Source: Paraplanobispora takensis | GTDB lineage: Bacteria > Actinomycetota > Actinomycetes > Streptosporangiales > Streptosporangiaceae | DNA: 64,000 nt | NCBI RefSeq assembly: GCF_016863195.1 | Contig: NZ_BOOK01000039.1 | Location: 1 to 64,000 of the forward strand | Reading direction: 5' to 3' | Shown here: positions 1 to 9,182 of the stretch, in pieces | Layout: each line of letters starts with the position of its first letter | Numbering within the stretch: the first letter of the stretch is position 1 | Made by a program: the position numbers and the translations under genes | The notes under the pieces: generated by a model | What the model was told of the DNA's origin: nothing | Databases searched by the model: none | The model's input: only the letters and a program-made list of their open reading frames with translations

Positions 1-39
1 CTCCACCATCCGGGCCAGCAGGGTGCGCTGGGGAGGCAT
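1..39 (-). CDS. Start of a truncated gene, possible HTH regulator
   Basis: On the minus strand an ATG at 37-39 opens a frame reading MPPQRTLLARMVE and then leaves the window at base 1. Upstream there is only a weak AGGG-type ribosome site. The opening resembles the N-termini of small actinobacterial helix-turn-helix regulators that start with a Leu/Arg-rich helix, but 13 residues are not enough to identify it. It would be the gene immediately downstream of the secreted protein at 106-888, in the same direction, 66 bases away. Confidence 0.25.
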   Translation of the reverse strand, partial: MPPQRTLLARMVE

Positions 40-105
40 GCGGGGACCCTGACAAGATCGCCGGATCCGCCCAGTCGAATTACGAGCCATCGCCTGGGGA
101 GGGAT

Positions 106-888
106 CTACGGCGTGACCTGGTCGGCGGGCGGCCGCGTCAGGGTGACCCGCGTTCCCCACCCGCTGAGTCGGATGTCGCTGGTGGTCTTCACCGTCCCGA
201 GGAGCTTGTTCTGCTTCCGCCAGGTGGAGACGAGCCGGCGGGGGAGCCGGTCGCGGCCGATCCACAGCGTCCAGCGCACCTCCATCGCGGCGTCGTCCTC
301 GGTCGGGTCCCTGTCGTCGAAGGAGGACCGGTAGGACGGCGACACCCGATAGAGGGTGGCGCCGGTGAGGGCGCCCTTGTAGACGGTCGTCGAGTCAGCG
401 CCGGGGGACGTGCTGGAGGCGGTGGTGAGCAGGGTGTTCAGCGTGGCGGGTTCCAGCATGTAGATCGGGGACGTGAAGGGGGAGGGCACGGCGCTTGATG
501 TGACCCTCAGCCATTTCTTCCCCTTGGGGAGAATGTCGTCGGCGAGGCCGCCCCTTCCATATCTCGTTGAGCCTACGGCGAGAATGCGCCCGGGTTTGGT
601 GTCCTTTCCCAGGGGATCGGATTTGATGAGAATGTCGTGGCCGGCGGGACCGGAACGGTTGAACCCGACGACGCCGTTCTTCTTCGCCGAAGAGGAGTGA
701 TAGTCGTCGGAGGACGACTCGGTCTTCTCTGTGATCTTCACGCCGCGCCCGGGGACGAACTGCTTCTTCAGCGCCGTCACCGGTCCGGGGGGAGCCGTCT
801 GCGCGTGGGAAGGCGAGACCAGCGCCGGAACGGCCAGGGCCACGGCCGTGACCGCGGCCGTCGCCGCTCCGGAGGCGAAGCGATTCAT
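106..888 (-). CDS. Secreted protein of unknown function
   Basis: 260 residues. The start is an ATG preceded by GGGAGAA at good spacing. An N-terminal signal peptide is clear: a short MNR n-region, a hydrophobic Ala/Val stretch, and a likely signal peptidase I site after SHA at about residue 29. There is no lipobox cysteine, so the product should be released or held non-covalently outside the membrane. The mature part is rich in Ser, Thr, Lys and Arg, with Trp-containing segments near residues 126 and 207-210 that read like a beta-sheet protein. The general look is that of actinobacterial LppX/LprG-like or outer-surface beta-sandwich proteins, but I see no diagnostic motif and do not assign a function. 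It is transcribed divergently from the B12-binding protein at 1145. Confidence 0.8.
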   Translation of the reverse strand: MNRFASGAATAAVTAVALAVPALVSPSHAQTAPPGPVTALKKQFVPGRGVKITEKTESSSDDYHSSSAKKNGVVGFNRSGPAGHDILIKSDPLGKDTKPGRILAVGSTRYGRGGLADDILPKGKKWLRVTSSAVPSPFTSPIYMLEPATLNTLLTTASSTSPGADSTTVYKGALTGATLYRVSPSYRSSFDDRDPTEDDAAMEVRWTLWIGRDRLPRRLVSTWRKQNKLLGTVKTTSDIRLSGWGTRVTLTRPPADQVTP

Positions 889-1144
889 GTGATTCTCCCG
901 AGTCGTTCTCCCCGGTTCGCGTGGGAGGACCCTGGAGATCTTCGCAATCGGATGTAACGATCATGTATCCGGACCGGCCGGGTGCCAGGTGGTGACTCCT
1001 CCGGTCGCGGCGATCCGTGTCTTCGCGTGCGGGCGGGGCGAGGTGTGGAGGGGCGGGCGACCGGTGGCGCCCCGGGGGGCCTGGCCGGTTACGCTGCGGG
1101 CAGCCGCAATGCCGTGAATGTGGCGCAGACGAGGAGGTCTGTAG

Positions 1145-1552
1145 ATGGATGCCGTGTCGAGAATCCGCGTCGTCATCGCCAAGCCCGGGCTGGACGGGCA
1201 CGACCGGGGTGTGAAGATCGTGGCGAGGGCGCTGCGGGACGCCGGGATGGAGGTCGTCTACACCGGCCTGCACCAGACGCCCGAGCAGATCGTGCGCACC
1301 GCCATCCAGGAGGACGCCGCCGCGATCGGCCTGTCGATCCTGTCGGGGGCGCACATGACGCTCTTCGCGAAGGTGATCGAGCTGCTGAAGGAGCAGGACG
1401 CGAGCGACATCGTGGTGTTCGGCGGGGGGATCATCCCGGAGGACGACATGCCGGAGCTGGAGCGGATGGGCGTCGCCCGCGTCTTCACGCCGGGGGCCAC
1501 CACCCAGGAGATCGTCGAGTGGGTTCGCAGCGCCGTTCCCGCCCGCGTCTGA
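1145..1552 (+). CDS. icmB: Stand-alone B12-binding subunit of an acyl-CoA mutase (IcmB-like)
   Basis: 135 residues comprising a single cobalamin-binding Rossmann-like domain. The B12 signature DGHDRG (the DxHxxG motif whose His replaces the lower axial base) is at about residues 18-23, followed by the conserved LSILSGAH and GGGIIP segments. Its length and sequence match the small subunit of isobutyryl-CoA mutase (IcmB) or the free C-terminal domain of methylmalonyl-CoA mutase. Such subunits carry adenosylcobalamin and need a separate large catalytic subunit (IcmA) to isomerise isobutyryl-CoA and n-butyryl-CoA. No large subunit is visible in this window, so the partner must be encoded elsewhere. 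The ATG follows GAGGAGG closely. Downstream is sucC, so a metabolic link to succinyl-CoA is possible, although the 142-bp gap argues against a tight operon. Confidence 0.88.
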   Translation: MDAVSRIRVVIAKPGLDGHDRGVKIVARALRDAGMEVVYTGLHQTPEQIVRTAIQEDAAAIGLSILSGAHMTLFAKVIELLKEQDASDIVVFGGGIIPEDDMPELERMGVARVFTPGATTQEIVEWVRSAVPARV

Positions 1553-1694
1553 GCGTGACCCGGCCCCGGTGGCCTCCCCGGGCCGCCAGGGCGGCTAGGC
1601 TTCATTGGCGCGAAAATCGCCAGGCTCCCGCCGAGGCCGTGGAGCCGGCCCGCCGACATCTGTACACAAGCCGGACAAGCAAGGACGGACCCTC

Positions 1695-2876
1695 GTGGAC
1701 CTGTTCGAACATCAGGCGAAGGAGCTCTTCGCGGAGTACGGCATCCCGGTGCCGCGCGGCATCGTCGCGCACACCGTGGAGGAGGCACGCGCGGCAGCCG
1801 AGGAGCTGACCGGCCGTGTCGTCGTCAAGGCCCAGGTCAAGACCGGTGGCCGCGGCAAGGCGGGCGGCGTGAAGGTCGCCGACGACGCCGCCGACGCGGA
1901 GCGCAAGGCCACCGACATCCTCGGCATGGACATCAAGGGCCACACGGTCCACAAGGTCCTGATCGAGGAGGCGAGCAACATCGCGGAGGAGTACTACTTC
2001 TCCTTCCTGCTCGACCGCGCCAACCGCACCTTCCTCGCGATCTGCTCCGCCGCGGGCGGCATGGACATCGAAGAGGTCGCGCACAGCACCCCGGAGAAGG
2101 TCGCGAAGGTCCCGGTCTCCCCGATCGAGGGCGTGGACCGCGCGAAGGCCCGTGAGATCGCCGAGGCCGGCGGCCTGCCGGAGCGGTCGCTGGACGGCGC
2201 CGCCGAGCTCATCGAGAAGCTCTGGGCCGCCTTCGTCGACGAGGACGCCACCCTGGTCGAGGTCAACCCGATGATCCTGTCCGCCGACGGCCAGGTGAAG
2301 GCCCTCGACGGCAAGGTCACCCTCGACGACAACGCCGCCTTCCGTCAGCCCGAGCACGAGGCCTACGCCGACAAGGCCGCGGAGGACCCGCTGGAGGCCG
2401 CGGCCAAGGCCAAGGACCTCAACTACGTCAAGCTCGAGGGCAGCGTCGGGATCATCGGCAACGGCGCGGGTCTGGTCATGTCCACCCTCGACGTCGTCGC
2501 CTACGCGGGCGAGGCCTTCCCCGGCCAGCCCAAGCCCGCCAACTTCCTCGACATCGGCGGCGGCGCCTCGGCCGAGGTGATGGCGGCCGGCCTGGAGATC
2601 ATCATCTCCGACCCCTCCGTCAAGTCGATCTTCGTCAACGTCTTCGGCGGCATCACCGCCTGTGACGCGGTGGCCAACGGCATCGTCTCCGCTTTCCAGC
2701 TCCTGGAGAGCCGCGGCGAGGCGGTCACCCGCCCGCTCGTCGTCCGGCTGGACGGCAACAACGCCCTCCTCGGGCGGCAGATCCTGGCCGACGCCAAGCT
2801 TTCCGGCGTCGAGCTGGTCGACACGATGGACGACGCGGCCAAGCGTGCCGCCGAGCTCGCTGCGGTAGGTGCGTAA
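1695..2876 (+). CDS. sucC: Succinyl-CoA synthetase (ADP-forming) beta subunit
   Basis: 393 residues from a GTG at 1695 (V-D-L-F-E-H-Q-A-K), preceded by AAGGA. An upstream in-frame extension is rejected because it does not match the family, whose members begin with this [13 protein letters not shown] segment. The N-terminal ATP-grasp domain includes [18 protein letters not shown] for nucleotide binding. The C-terminal ligase domain carries the conserved NFLDIGGGA and [12 protein letters not shown] segments. With SucD it makes succinate and ATP (or GTP) from succinyl-CoA in the TCA cycle. The stop codon TAA shares its last base with the ATG of sucD, so the two genes are translationally coupled. 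Family assignment is secure; nucleotide preference cannot be read from sequence alone. Confidence 0.97.
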   Translation: MDLFEHQAKELFAEYGIPVPRGIVAHTVEEARAAAEELTGRVVVKAQVKTGGRGKAGGVKVADDAADAERKATDILGMDIKGHTVHKVLIEEASNIAEEYYFSFLLDRANRTFLAICSAAGGMDIEEVAHSTPEKVAKVPVSPIEGVDRAKAREIAEAGGLPERSLDGAAELIEKLWAAFVDEDATLVEVNPMILSADGQVKALDGKVTLDDNAAFRQPEHEAYADKAAEDPLEAAAKAKDLNYVKLEGSVGIIGNGAGLVMSTLDVVAYAGEAFPGQPKPANFLDIGGGASAEVMAAGLEIIISDPSVKSIFVNVFGGITACDAVANGIVSAFQLLESRGEAVTRPLVVRLDGNNALLGRQILADAKLSGVELVDTMDDAAKRAAELAAVGA

Positions 2877-3751
2877 TGGCTATCTGGCTGACCGAGAACA
2901 GCAAGATCATTGTTCAGGGCATGACCGGCGGGGAGGGCACCAAGCACACCCGGCGCATGCTGGCCTCCGGCGCCAAGGTGGTCGGCGGCGTCAACGCCCG
3001 CAAGGCCGGCACCACCCACGAGGGCCTGCCGGTCTTCGCCACCGTGGCCGAGGCCGTCGAGGCCACCGGCGCCGATGTCTCGGTGGTGTTCGTGCCGCCG
3101 GCCTTCACCAAGGACGCGGTCAAAGAGGCCATCGATGCGGCCATCCCGCTGTGCGTGGTGATCACCGAGGGTGTGCCGGTGCACGACAGCACCGAGTTCT
3201 GGGCCTATGCGACGGCCAAGGGCAACGTCACCCGGATCATCGGGCCCAACTGCCCGGGCATCGCCTCGCCGGGCGCCTCCAACGCCGGCATCATCCCGGC
3301 CGACATCACCACCGCCGGCCGCATCGGGCTGGTGTCCAAGTCCGGCACGCTGACCTACCAGCTGATGTATGAGCTGCGTGACTTCGGCTTCTCCACGGCG
3401 GTGGGCATCGGCGGGGATCCGGTGATCGGCACCACGCACATCGATGCGCTGGCGGCCTTCCAGGATGACCCGGGCACGGATGCGATCGTGATGATCGGGG
3501 AGATCGGCGGGGACGCCGAGGAGCGGGCCGCGGCCTATATCGAGCAGCATGTGACCAAGCCGGTGGTGGCCTATGTGGCCGGGTTTACCGCGCCGGAGGG
3601 CAAGACGATGGGGCATGCGGGGGCGATCGTGTCGGGTTCGGCCGGCACCGCGCAGGCCAAGAAGGAGGCGCTGGAGAAGGTGGGGGTGCGGGTGGGCAAG
3701 ACGCCCAGCGAGACCGCCCGCCTCATGCGCGAGATCATGAAGTCCCGCTGA
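2876..3751 (+). CDS. sucD: Succinyl-CoA synthetase alpha subunit
   Basis: 291 residues. The start ATG overlaps the sucC stop (TAATG). The CoA-binding Rossmann domain at the N-terminus contains [12 protein letters not shown] and the GGVNARKAG loop. The C-terminal domain carries the active-site histidine that is phosphorylated during catalysis, in [10 protein letters not shown], and the signature GPNCPGI. The length is normal for the family. It forms the alpha/beta complex with SucC. A strong hairpin follows the stop by only ten bases, marking the end of the sucCD operon. Codon choice in the second half uses more GAT and TAT than the first half. Confidence 0.97.
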   Translation: MAIWLTENSKIIVQGMTGGEGTKHTRRMLASGAKVVGGVNARKAGTTHEGLPVFATVAEAVEATGADVSVVFVPPAFTKDAVKEAIDAAIPLCVVITEGVPVHDSTEFWAYATAKGNVTRIIGPNCPGIASPGASNAGIIPADITTAGRIGLVSKSGTLTYQLMYELRDFGFSTAVGIGGDPVIGTTHIDALAAFQDDPGTDAIVMIGEIGGDAEERAAAYIEQHVTKPVVAYVAGFTAPEGKTMGHAGAIVSGSAGTAQAKKEALEKVGVRVGKTPSETARLMREIMKSR

Positions 3752-3760
3752 GATCGTGGG

Positions 3761-3790
3761 AAGGGCGCCCGGTGTTCGCCGGGCGCCCTT
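3761..3790 (+). terminator. Terminator of sucCD
   Basis: Perfect 12-bp inverted repeat AAGGGCGCCCGG / CCGGGCGCCCTT with a 6-base loop, placed 10 bases after the sucD stop. It has no long T-tract, which is usual for actinobacterial terminators. Confidence 0.85.
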
Positions 3791-3872
3791 CGCGCCTCCC
3801 GGTACGGGACTCGCGACACGCGGGTTCGATGAGAGCGCGTCCGCATCCAAGATCCTGAGACCATCGACTATT

Positions 3873-5531
3873 GTGACGGCCTTTCTCGACCAGCTCCGGA
3901 CGGCTCCTCGGACCGTTCTCAGCCGCATCCCCCTGCCCGGCGTCACGGGTGACGACGACGTCCGCCGCCCGCTTCCCGTCTCCGGGATGCTCGCCGCGGT
4001 CTGGACGCTCGGCGTCGGACTGGCGGTGCTCACCACGCTCACCCTGATCGGCTGGATCGCCGCGCCCCGCGGGGCGGTCGGTCCCGGGCTGTCCGGGGTG
4101 TTCCGTACGGCGGCGCAGCTGTGGCTGGCGGCTCACCACGCGGGGTTCGCGATCCCCGGCGGGTCGGTGGGGCTCATCCCGCTCGGGCTCATGGTCCTGC
4201 CGGCCTTCCTGCTCTACCGGGCCGGGATCTGGATGGCCCGCGACGCCGACCTGCGGCTGCGGATGCCCGCCCGGCTGCCCAAGAACAGCCCCAAGGACGA
4301 GGCCAACGCCCGGCGCAGGGCCCAGCTCGTCCTGATCGGGCAGGCGGGCGTCTCGCTGGCGGCGCCGTACGCCCTGCTGGCCGGGGGGATCGCGCTGGTG
4401 GCCCGCAACGAGATCACCCAGCCGTTCCTCGGCGACGTGCTCGTCAGCCACCTGGCGCTGGCCTTCCTCGCCGGCGCGCTGGCCACCGTCAGGGCGATCG
4501 GGCCGTGGCGGGCGATGTTGCGCCTGCTGCCCGAGCGGGTGCGCTCGGTCGTGGTCGGTACGGCCGCCGCGGTGGGGATCATGCTGGCGGCCGGCGCCCT
4601 GCTGGTCCTCGGCTCCATCGTGGTGAACTTCGGCCAGATCAGGCAGCTGACCGAGGTCCTGTCGCCGGGGATCGTCGGCGGCGGCCTGCTCCTGCTGGTG
4701 CAGGGGCTCTATCTGCTCAACACGTTCATCTGGGGGATGTCCTACATCGTGGGACCGGGTTTCGCCGTGGGCACCGGCACGCTGATCGCCCCGACCGGCG
4801 TGCAGCTGGGCGGTGTGCCCAGCCTGCCCATCCTGGGCGCGCTGCCGGAGGCCGGGTCCACCTCGCCCTGGGTCATGACGGTGATCGCGGTCCCGTTCGT
4901 GGCCGGGGCGGTGGGCGGCGTCCTGCTCGTCCGGGTCGCCCCCTCGCCCTCCTACGAGGGCGCACCGCTGTGGGGGTTCGCCTGCGGGGCGACGACCGGA
5001 CTGGTGGCCGGGCTGCTGGCGGCCCTGTCCGGAGGCTCGCTGGGCGGGACCAGACTCGCCGCGATGGGCCCGGCGGGCTGGGAGGTCATGCTCTCGGTGA
5101 CGCTGGAGGTCGGCGTCGCCGCCGGGATCTCGGCGGGGCTGGCCAACTGGTGGCTGATCTTCCGGGGACAGAACGTCGCCGTGCTCAGGGCCGCCGCCAA
5201 GGTCGGTACGGCCACGGCCCCGGTCCGCAAGGCCGGCGCCAAGCTCGTCAAGGCCGCCGGATCGGTGGCGAGCAAGGCGGGGTTCGCCGAGGCCGACCAG
5301 CCCCACGTGCTGCCCGGCCACTGGATGGACGCCACCGAGTGCGACACCCAGCCCATACCGGTCATCCGCGACGACTGGGAGGACGAGCACGCCTCGGCCG
5401 CGGAGCAGGGCCCGCCGAAGCTGCGGGACCGCGAGCCGCCCCACCCGCCGCGGCGCGACATCGTCGACGAGACCGACGACAAGGGCGGCCATGTGATCTA
5501 TCTGGACCCCTACGCCTGGGACCGCGACTGA
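3873..5531 (+). CDS. DUF6350 / PerM-like integral membrane protein
   Basis: 552 residues from a GTG at 3873 (VTAFLDQLRTAP). A longer frame opens at 3756, but it would run through the sucCD terminator, so the internal GTG is preferred. Many hydrophobic segments span roughly residues 35-430, followed by a hydrophilic, acidic C-terminal tail of about 100 residues with HPPRRDIVDE and GGHVIYLDP near the end. In actinobacteria this protein family, often annotated as a cell-division PerM-like protein, typically lies between sucCD and purN, as here. Its biochemical role is not established. It ends head-to-head with the small membrane protein at 5577, with a shared terminator between the two stops. 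Confidence 0.85.
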   Translation: MTAFLDQLRTAPRTVLSRIPLPGVTGDDDVRRPLPVSGMLAAVWTLGVGLAVLTTLTLIGWIAAPRGAVGPGLSGVFRTAAQLWLAAHHAGFAIPGGSVGLIPLGLMVLPAFLLYRAGIWMARDADLRLRMPARLPKNSPKDEANARRRAQLVLIGQAGVSLAAPYALLAGGIALVARNEITQPFLGDVLVSHLALAFLAGALATVRAIGPWRAMLRLLPERVRSVVVGTAAAVGIMLAAGALLVLGSIVVNFGQIRQLTEVLSPGIVGGGLLLLVQGLYLLNTFIWGMSYIVGPGFAVGTGTLIAPTGVQLGGVPSLPILGALPEAGSTSPWVMTVIAVPFVAGAVGGVLLVRVAPSPSYEGAPLWGFACGATTGLVAGLLAALSGGSLGGTRLAAMGPAGWEVMLSVTLEVGVAAGISAGLANWWLIFRGQNVAVLRAAAKVGTATAPVRKAGAKLVKAAGSVASKAGFAEADQPHVLPGHWMDATECDTQPIPVIRDDWEDEHASAAEQGPPKLRDREPPHPPRRDIVDETDDKGGHVIYLDPYAWDRD

Positions 5532-5568
5532 CCGCCGGCCCCGCCCGGACGACGGGCGGGGCCGGCGG
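5532..5568. terminator. Bidirectional terminator between convergent genes
   Basis: Perfect 16-bp stem CCGCCGGCCCCGCCCG / CGGGCGGGGCCGGCGG with loop GACGA. It begins directly after the DUF6350 stop codon and ends 8 bases before the stop of the opposing gene, so it can serve both strands. Confidence 0.85.
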
Positions 5569-5576
5569 TGCGGAGA

Positions 5577-5987
5577 TCAGGGCGGGAACGGGAACTGCAG
5601 CTCGCCGGGCTGGAGGAAGGAGAACCTCTTCTCCATGGCCCGCTCAAGCTGGTCCACGCACTCGTTCTGGGCCGTGACGGTGCCGGCGCCGATCTTGCAC
5701 TCGGCGTAGGCCGCCAGCTCGTCGCTGAAGTAGAACTGCATCGCGGTGACCCCGATCGCGACCAGGAGCGCCAGCGACGAGATGACGATGCCCACGACGG
5801 CCGTGGTGGCGGGCTTGGCCACGGACCTGAGCGCGGGGACGGCGCGGATCGAGACGACGAGCGCGAAGATCGCCATGAACAGCCCCGCGACGGGGAGCAT
5901 GAGCGTCAGCACGATCGCCGCGAACGCCATCCACAGCGCCCGTCGTCCCGCGCCCTCCGCGGGCCGTAGCTGGACGGGTGTCGTCAC
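5577..5987 (-). CDS. Small membrane protein, DUF4190-like
   Basis: 136 residues, GTG start with AAGGAGG eight bases upstream. The N-terminal 15 residues are hydrophilic, followed by two long hydrophobic segments at about residues 20-48 and 61-85, then a soluble tail of about 50 residues containing a possible disulfide pair in AECK and NECVDQ. The two-helix layout preceded by a short basic tail is typical of DUF4190-type actinobacterial membrane proteins. The function is unknown. It is transcribed divergently from purN, with only about 85 bases between the start codons, so the two promoters must be close together. Confidence 0.8.
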   Translation of the reverse strand: MTTPVQLRPAEGAGRRALWMAFAAIVLTLMLPVAGLFMAIFALVVSIRAVPALRSVAKPATTAVVGIVISSLALLVAIGVTAMQFYFSDELAAYAECKIGAGTVTAQNECVDQLERAMEKRFSFLQPGELQFPFPP

Positions 5988-6071
5988 CTGCAGGACCTCC
6001 TTGCGTCACGTGAGCGGCCAGGCCGATACCCTTGCAGCGGCGTGAGTCCCCTCTTCGAATGGAGTGCGTCG

Positions 6072-6707
6072 GTGTCATCCCAGGCCGCTCGGCTTGTGGT
6101 TCTCGTGTCCGGCTCTGGAACAAACCTACAGGCCCTGCTGGACGCCGTGGCAGATGAGGGTTATGGTGCGCGGATCGTGGCGGTGGGCGCCGATCGCGAC
6201 GGCATCGAAGGGCTGGACCGCGCGGAACGCGCCGGAGTGCCCACCTTCGTCGAGCGCGTCCCCGACCATCCGGCCCGCGAGGCGTGGGACCTGGCGATCG
6301 CGGACAGGATCGCCGAGTACAAACCCGATCTCGTGGTCTGCGCGGGGTTCATGAAGATCCTCGGTGAGCCCACGCTCTCCGCCTTCCCCGTGCTCAACAC
6401 CCATCCCGCTCTGCTGCCGTCCTTCCCCGGAGCGCACGGTGTACGCGACGCGCTCGCCCACGGCGTGCGGGTCACCGGCTGCACCGTGATGCTCGCCGAC
6501 GCCGGGGTCGACACCGGGCCGATCATCGCCCAGGAGGCCGTGCGCGTCTACGACGGCGACGACGAGCACACGCTGCACGAGCGCATCAAGGCCGTCGAGC
6601 GGGGCCTGCTCGTCGAGACCGTCGGCCGGATGGCCCGCGAGGGCTGGACCGTGACCGGCAGGACCGCCCGCTTCGGGCGGCCCCGTGACGTCGGGCGCGC
6701 CGGCTAG
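6072..6707 (+). CDS. purN: Phosphoribosylglycinamide formyltransferase
   Basis: 211 residues from GTG 6072 ([19 protein letters not shown]), preceded by GGAG. An in-frame GTG at 6042 would add ten residues that the family lacks. The enzyme transfers a formyl group from 10-formyltetrahydrofolate to GAR, the third step of de novo purine synthesis. Visible motifs are the phosphate-binding SGSGTNL near the N-terminus, the catalytic [16 protein letters not shown] segment with its Asn and His, and the Asp in AGVDTGPI. It lies about 115 bases ahead of purH in the same direction, the usual actinobacterial purNH arrangement, and folD (supplier of formyl-folate) follows shortly after. Confidence 0.96.
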   Translation: MSSQAARLVVLVSGSGTNLQALLDAVADEGYGARIVAVGADRDGIEGLDRAERAGVPTFVERVPDHPAREAWDLAIADRIAEYKPDLVVCAGFMKILGEPTLSAFPVLNTHPALLPSFPGAHGVRDALAHGVRVTGCTVMLADAGVDTGPIIAQEAVRVYDGDDEHTLHERIKAVERGLLVETVGRMAREGWTVTGRTARFGRPRDVGRAG

Positions 6708-6823
6708 CCGGCGACCCGCGACCCCCCGGGCGCGCCGGTCCCCCGGAACGCCCGGCGAACTCGGACGACCCGGCGCATGAGCCGGGCGACCCGGACCACC
6801 GGAGACAACAGGAGGACCAGGAA

Positions 6824-8368
6824 GTGACCCGCATCGCCATCCGGCGCGCGTTGATCGCGGTATACGACAAGAGCGGCCTGGAGGAGCTGGCACGCGGGCT
6901 CGACGCCGCGGGGGTGGAGATCGTCTCCACCGGCGGCACCGCCGCGAAGATCGCCTCCTTCGGCGTCCCGGTCACCCCGGTCGAGGCGCTGACCGGCTTT
7001 CCCGAGTGCCTCGACGGCCGGGTGAAGACCCTGCACCCGCGGGTGCACGCGGGCCTGCTGGCCGACAGCGGCAACCCCGCCCACGTCGCGCAGCTGGAAG
7101 AGCTGGAGATCGACCCGTTCGAACTGGTCGTGGTCAACCTCTACCCGTTCCAGCAGACCGTCGCCTCCGGCGCCTCCGACGCCGAGTGCGTGGAGCAGAT
7201 CGACATCGGCGGCCCGGCGATGATCCGCGCCGCCGCCAAGAACCACGGCACCGCCGCGGTCGTCGTGGACCCCGCCAAGTACGGCGAGGTGCTCGCCGCG
7301 GTCGGCGCCGGCGGCTTCACCTCCACCGAGCGCCGCCGTCTGGCCGCCGCCGCCTACGCCCACACCGCCGCCTACGACACCGCCGTGGCCTCCTGGTTCG
7401 CCAACGTCTACGCCGCCGAGGGCGAGGAGTGGCCGGCCTTCATGGGCGCCTCCTGGGAGCTGGCCTCGTCCCTGCGCTACGGCGAGAACCCGCACCAGCG
7501 CGCCGCGCTGTACAGCGCGGGCACCGGCGGCCTGGCGGGCGCCGAGCAGCTGCACGGCAAGGAGATGTCCTACAACAACTACCTCGACGCCGACGCCGCC
7601 TGGCGGGCCGCCTGGGACTTCGCCGAGCCCGCCGTGGCGATCATCAAGCACCAGAACCCGTGCGGCATCGCGATCGGCGCCGACGTGGCCGAGGCGCACC
7701 GCAAGGCGCACGCCTGCGACCCGGTCTCGGCCTACGGCGGCGTGATCGCGGTCAACGGCGAGGTGACCGAGGAGCTGGCCCGGCAGATCGCCGAGGTGTT
7801 CACCGAGGTCGTGGTGGCCACCGGGTTCAGCGACGAGGCGCTGGCCGTACTGACCGGGAAGAAGAACATCCGGCTGCTGGTCTGCCCGCAGGGTCCGGCC
7901 AACCCGGCCGAGTTCCGCCGGATCGACGGCGGTCTGCTGGTGCAGACGGCCGACCGGGTGGACGCGCCCGGCGACGCCTCCGAGACCTGGGAGCTCAAGG
8001 CCGGGCCCGCGGCCTCCCCGGAGGTCCTCGCCGACCTGGCCTTCGCCTGGAAGGCCTGCCGCTCGGTGAAGTCCAACGCCATCCTGCTCGCCTCGGACGG
8101 CGCGAGCGTCGGCGTGGGCATGGGCCAGGTCAACCGGGTCGACTCGGCCCAGCTCGCGGTCACCCGCGCGGGTGAGCGCGCCAAGGGGTCGGTGGCGGCC
8201 TCCGACGCGTTCTTCCCGTTCGCCGACGGCCCCGCCATCCTCATCGAGGCCGGGGTGAAGGCGATCGTGGAGCCCGGCGGCTCGATCAGGGACGACGAGG
8301 TGATCGCCGCGGCCGAGGCCGCCGGGATCACGCTCTACTTCACCGGCACCCGCCACTTCTTCCACTAG
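6824..8368 (+). CDS. purH: Bifunctional AICAR formyltransferase / IMP cyclohydrolase
   Basis: 514 residues. The GTG start lies 9 bases behind a GGAGG ribosome site. The N-terminal IMP cyclohydrolase domain (about residues 1-200) carries STGGTAAKI and GRVKTLHP. The C-terminal AICAR transformylase domain contains LRYGENPHQ, the catalytic Lys-His in IKHQNPCG, and the terminal TGTRHFFH that closes most PurH proteins. It catalyses the last two steps of IMP synthesis. Both domains and the expected full length are present. It is probably cotranscribed with purN. The following 558 bases hold no clear gene. Confidence 0.97.
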   Translation: MTRIAIRRALIAVYDKSGLEELARGLDAAGVEIVSTGGTAAKIASFGVPVTPVEALTGFPECLDGRVKTLHPRVHAGLLADSGNPAHVAQLEELEIDPFELVVVNLYPFQQTVASGASDAECVEQIDIGGPAMIRAAAKNHGTAAVVVDPAKYGEVLAAVGAGGFTSTERRRLAAAAYAHTAAYDTAVASWFANVYAAEGEEWPAFMGASWELASSLRYGENPHQRAALYSAGTGGLAGAEQLHGKEMSYNNYLDADAAWRAAWDFAEPAVAIIKHQNPCGIAIGADVAEAHRKAHACDPVSAYGGVIAVNGEVTEELARQIAEVFTEVVVATGFSDEALAVLTGKKNIRLLVCPQGPANPAEFRRIDGGLLVQTADRVDAPGDASETWELKAGPAASPEVLADLAFAWKACRSVKSNAILLASDGASVGVGMGQVNRVDSAQLAVTRAGERAKGSVAASDAFFPFADGPAILIEAGVKAIVEPGGSIRDDEVIAAAEAAGITLYFTGTRHFFH

Positions 8369-8926
8369 AGAGCCCGGTTCCGCTGGAGAGCCCGGTTCCA
8401 GGGGAGATTTCCGGAAGAAGGCCCGGCGGAGGTTCCGAAAAGATCTCCGGGGGAAGGGGTCCCGCCCGAGGGGCGTGATCCCTCCCCGGCCGTGGCGGTC
8501 CCGGTGGCGAGGCGCGTAAGCCGCCGGGCCCGCCACGGTCACAGACGGCGGTCACAGACGGTGGTCACAGACGGTGGTCACAGACGGCGGTCACCGCATC
8601 CGGGCGCCGTGCCGGGGCGCTGAGACCCGTCACGGCCGTCGGCGCCGTCTCCGCGATGCGGCCGTCCCCGTGATGCGTGGGGACTCGTGAGGCGTGGGGA
8701 CTCGCCCATATTTCCCCGACGAACTTGCCGGAAGACCTACACCCCGGGCGCGGGCCGCCGATACTTCTGGTGTCGCTCCCGTCCAGTCCCTCTCCGGCCA
8801 CAACGCTGAGGCGTGTGGGATAGGTGACAAGAGAGTGGCGAAATAAGCAGGTTGCTTTGGGTTTAACCAGACTTTTGCCGTGGTTAGCCTGAAGCGTTCC
8901 TTCCCTAGGCCCGCTGGAGATCTCCC
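8369..8926. other. Long intergenic region after purH
   Basis: I see no convincing gene in these 558 bases. It begins with a 14-bp sequence GAGAGCCCGGTTCC present twice (8368-8381 and 8386-8399), then GC-rich sequence, then the 13-bp tandem repeat described separately. The last 110 bases are noticeably richer in A+T and probably hold the promoter of the small gene at 8927. A weak candidate is TTTAAC at 8862-8867, 17 bases before TAGCCT at 8885-8890. Confidence 0.6.
8537..8588. repeat. Four tandem 13-bp repeats
   Basis: The unit GGTCACAGACGGY is repeated four times without gaps at 8537, 8550, 8563 and 8576, and a fifth partial unit GGTCAC follows at 8589. Only the last base of the unit varies (C, T, T, C). 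There are no spacers, so this is a short tandem repeat and not a CRISPR array. Confidence 0.9.
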
Positions 8927-9109
8927 ATGCCGATGCTCGACTTCATCCTGCCCGCCCTCGTGATGATCGGCGGGTTCTGGAAGACCCCGGTCGCCCTCGT
9001 GGTGATCGCGCTCGGCTCGGCCTACCTGAGCGGCAAGGCCGTGGAGATCATCCCCTTCACCCGCAGGATCATCGAGCGCCGGGAGGCCCGGGAGGCCGAG
9101 CGCGGCTGA
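8927..9109 (+). CDS. Small membrane protein of unknown function
   Basis: 60 residues, ATG start preceded by GGAGATC. Hydrophobic segments at about residues 5-17 and 20-34 are followed by a basic, Glu/Arg-rich tail (RRIIERREAREAERG) that should face the cytoplasm. There is a proper ribosome site, an A+T-rich upstream region that looks like a promoter, and a hairpin downstream, so I take it as a real gene despite its size. I do not recognise the family. It sits alone between purH and folD. Confidence 0.6.
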   Translation: MPMLDFILPALVMIGGFWKTPVALVVIALGSAYLSGKAVEIIPFTRRIIERREAREAERG

Positions 9110-9138
9110 TCCCCGCCCTCCGGCCGTCTCATGAGGGT

Positions 9139-9158
9139 GCCGGGAGCCCGCTCCCGGC
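9139..9158 (+). terminator. Hairpin between the small membrane gene and folD
   Basis: 8-bp stem GCCGGGAG / CTCCCGGC with loop CCCG, located 30 bases after the stop of the small gene and 25 bases before folD. It is a plausible terminator without a T-tract. Confidence 0.5.
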
Positions 9159-9182
9159 CGGTCCCATGAGAAGGTTGGCCCT

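Noticed and set aside
3815-3850. GGGTTCGATGA, resembling a tRNA T-arm
   Set aside because: No acceptor stem, anticodon arm or matching CCA-side sequence can be placed around it.
3756-3872. N-terminal extension of the DUF6350 protein
   Set aside because: It would be translated from within the sucCD terminator hairpin and has no ribosome site.
2501-4042. Long minus-strand frame (about 510 codons) opposite sucC-sucD
   Set aside because: Arg/His/Gly-rich shadow translation of a high-GC coding region; sucC and sucD on the plus strand are unmistakable.
8537-8588. CRISPR-like repeated sequence
   Set aside because: Units are 13 bp and contiguous, with no spacers and no cas genes.
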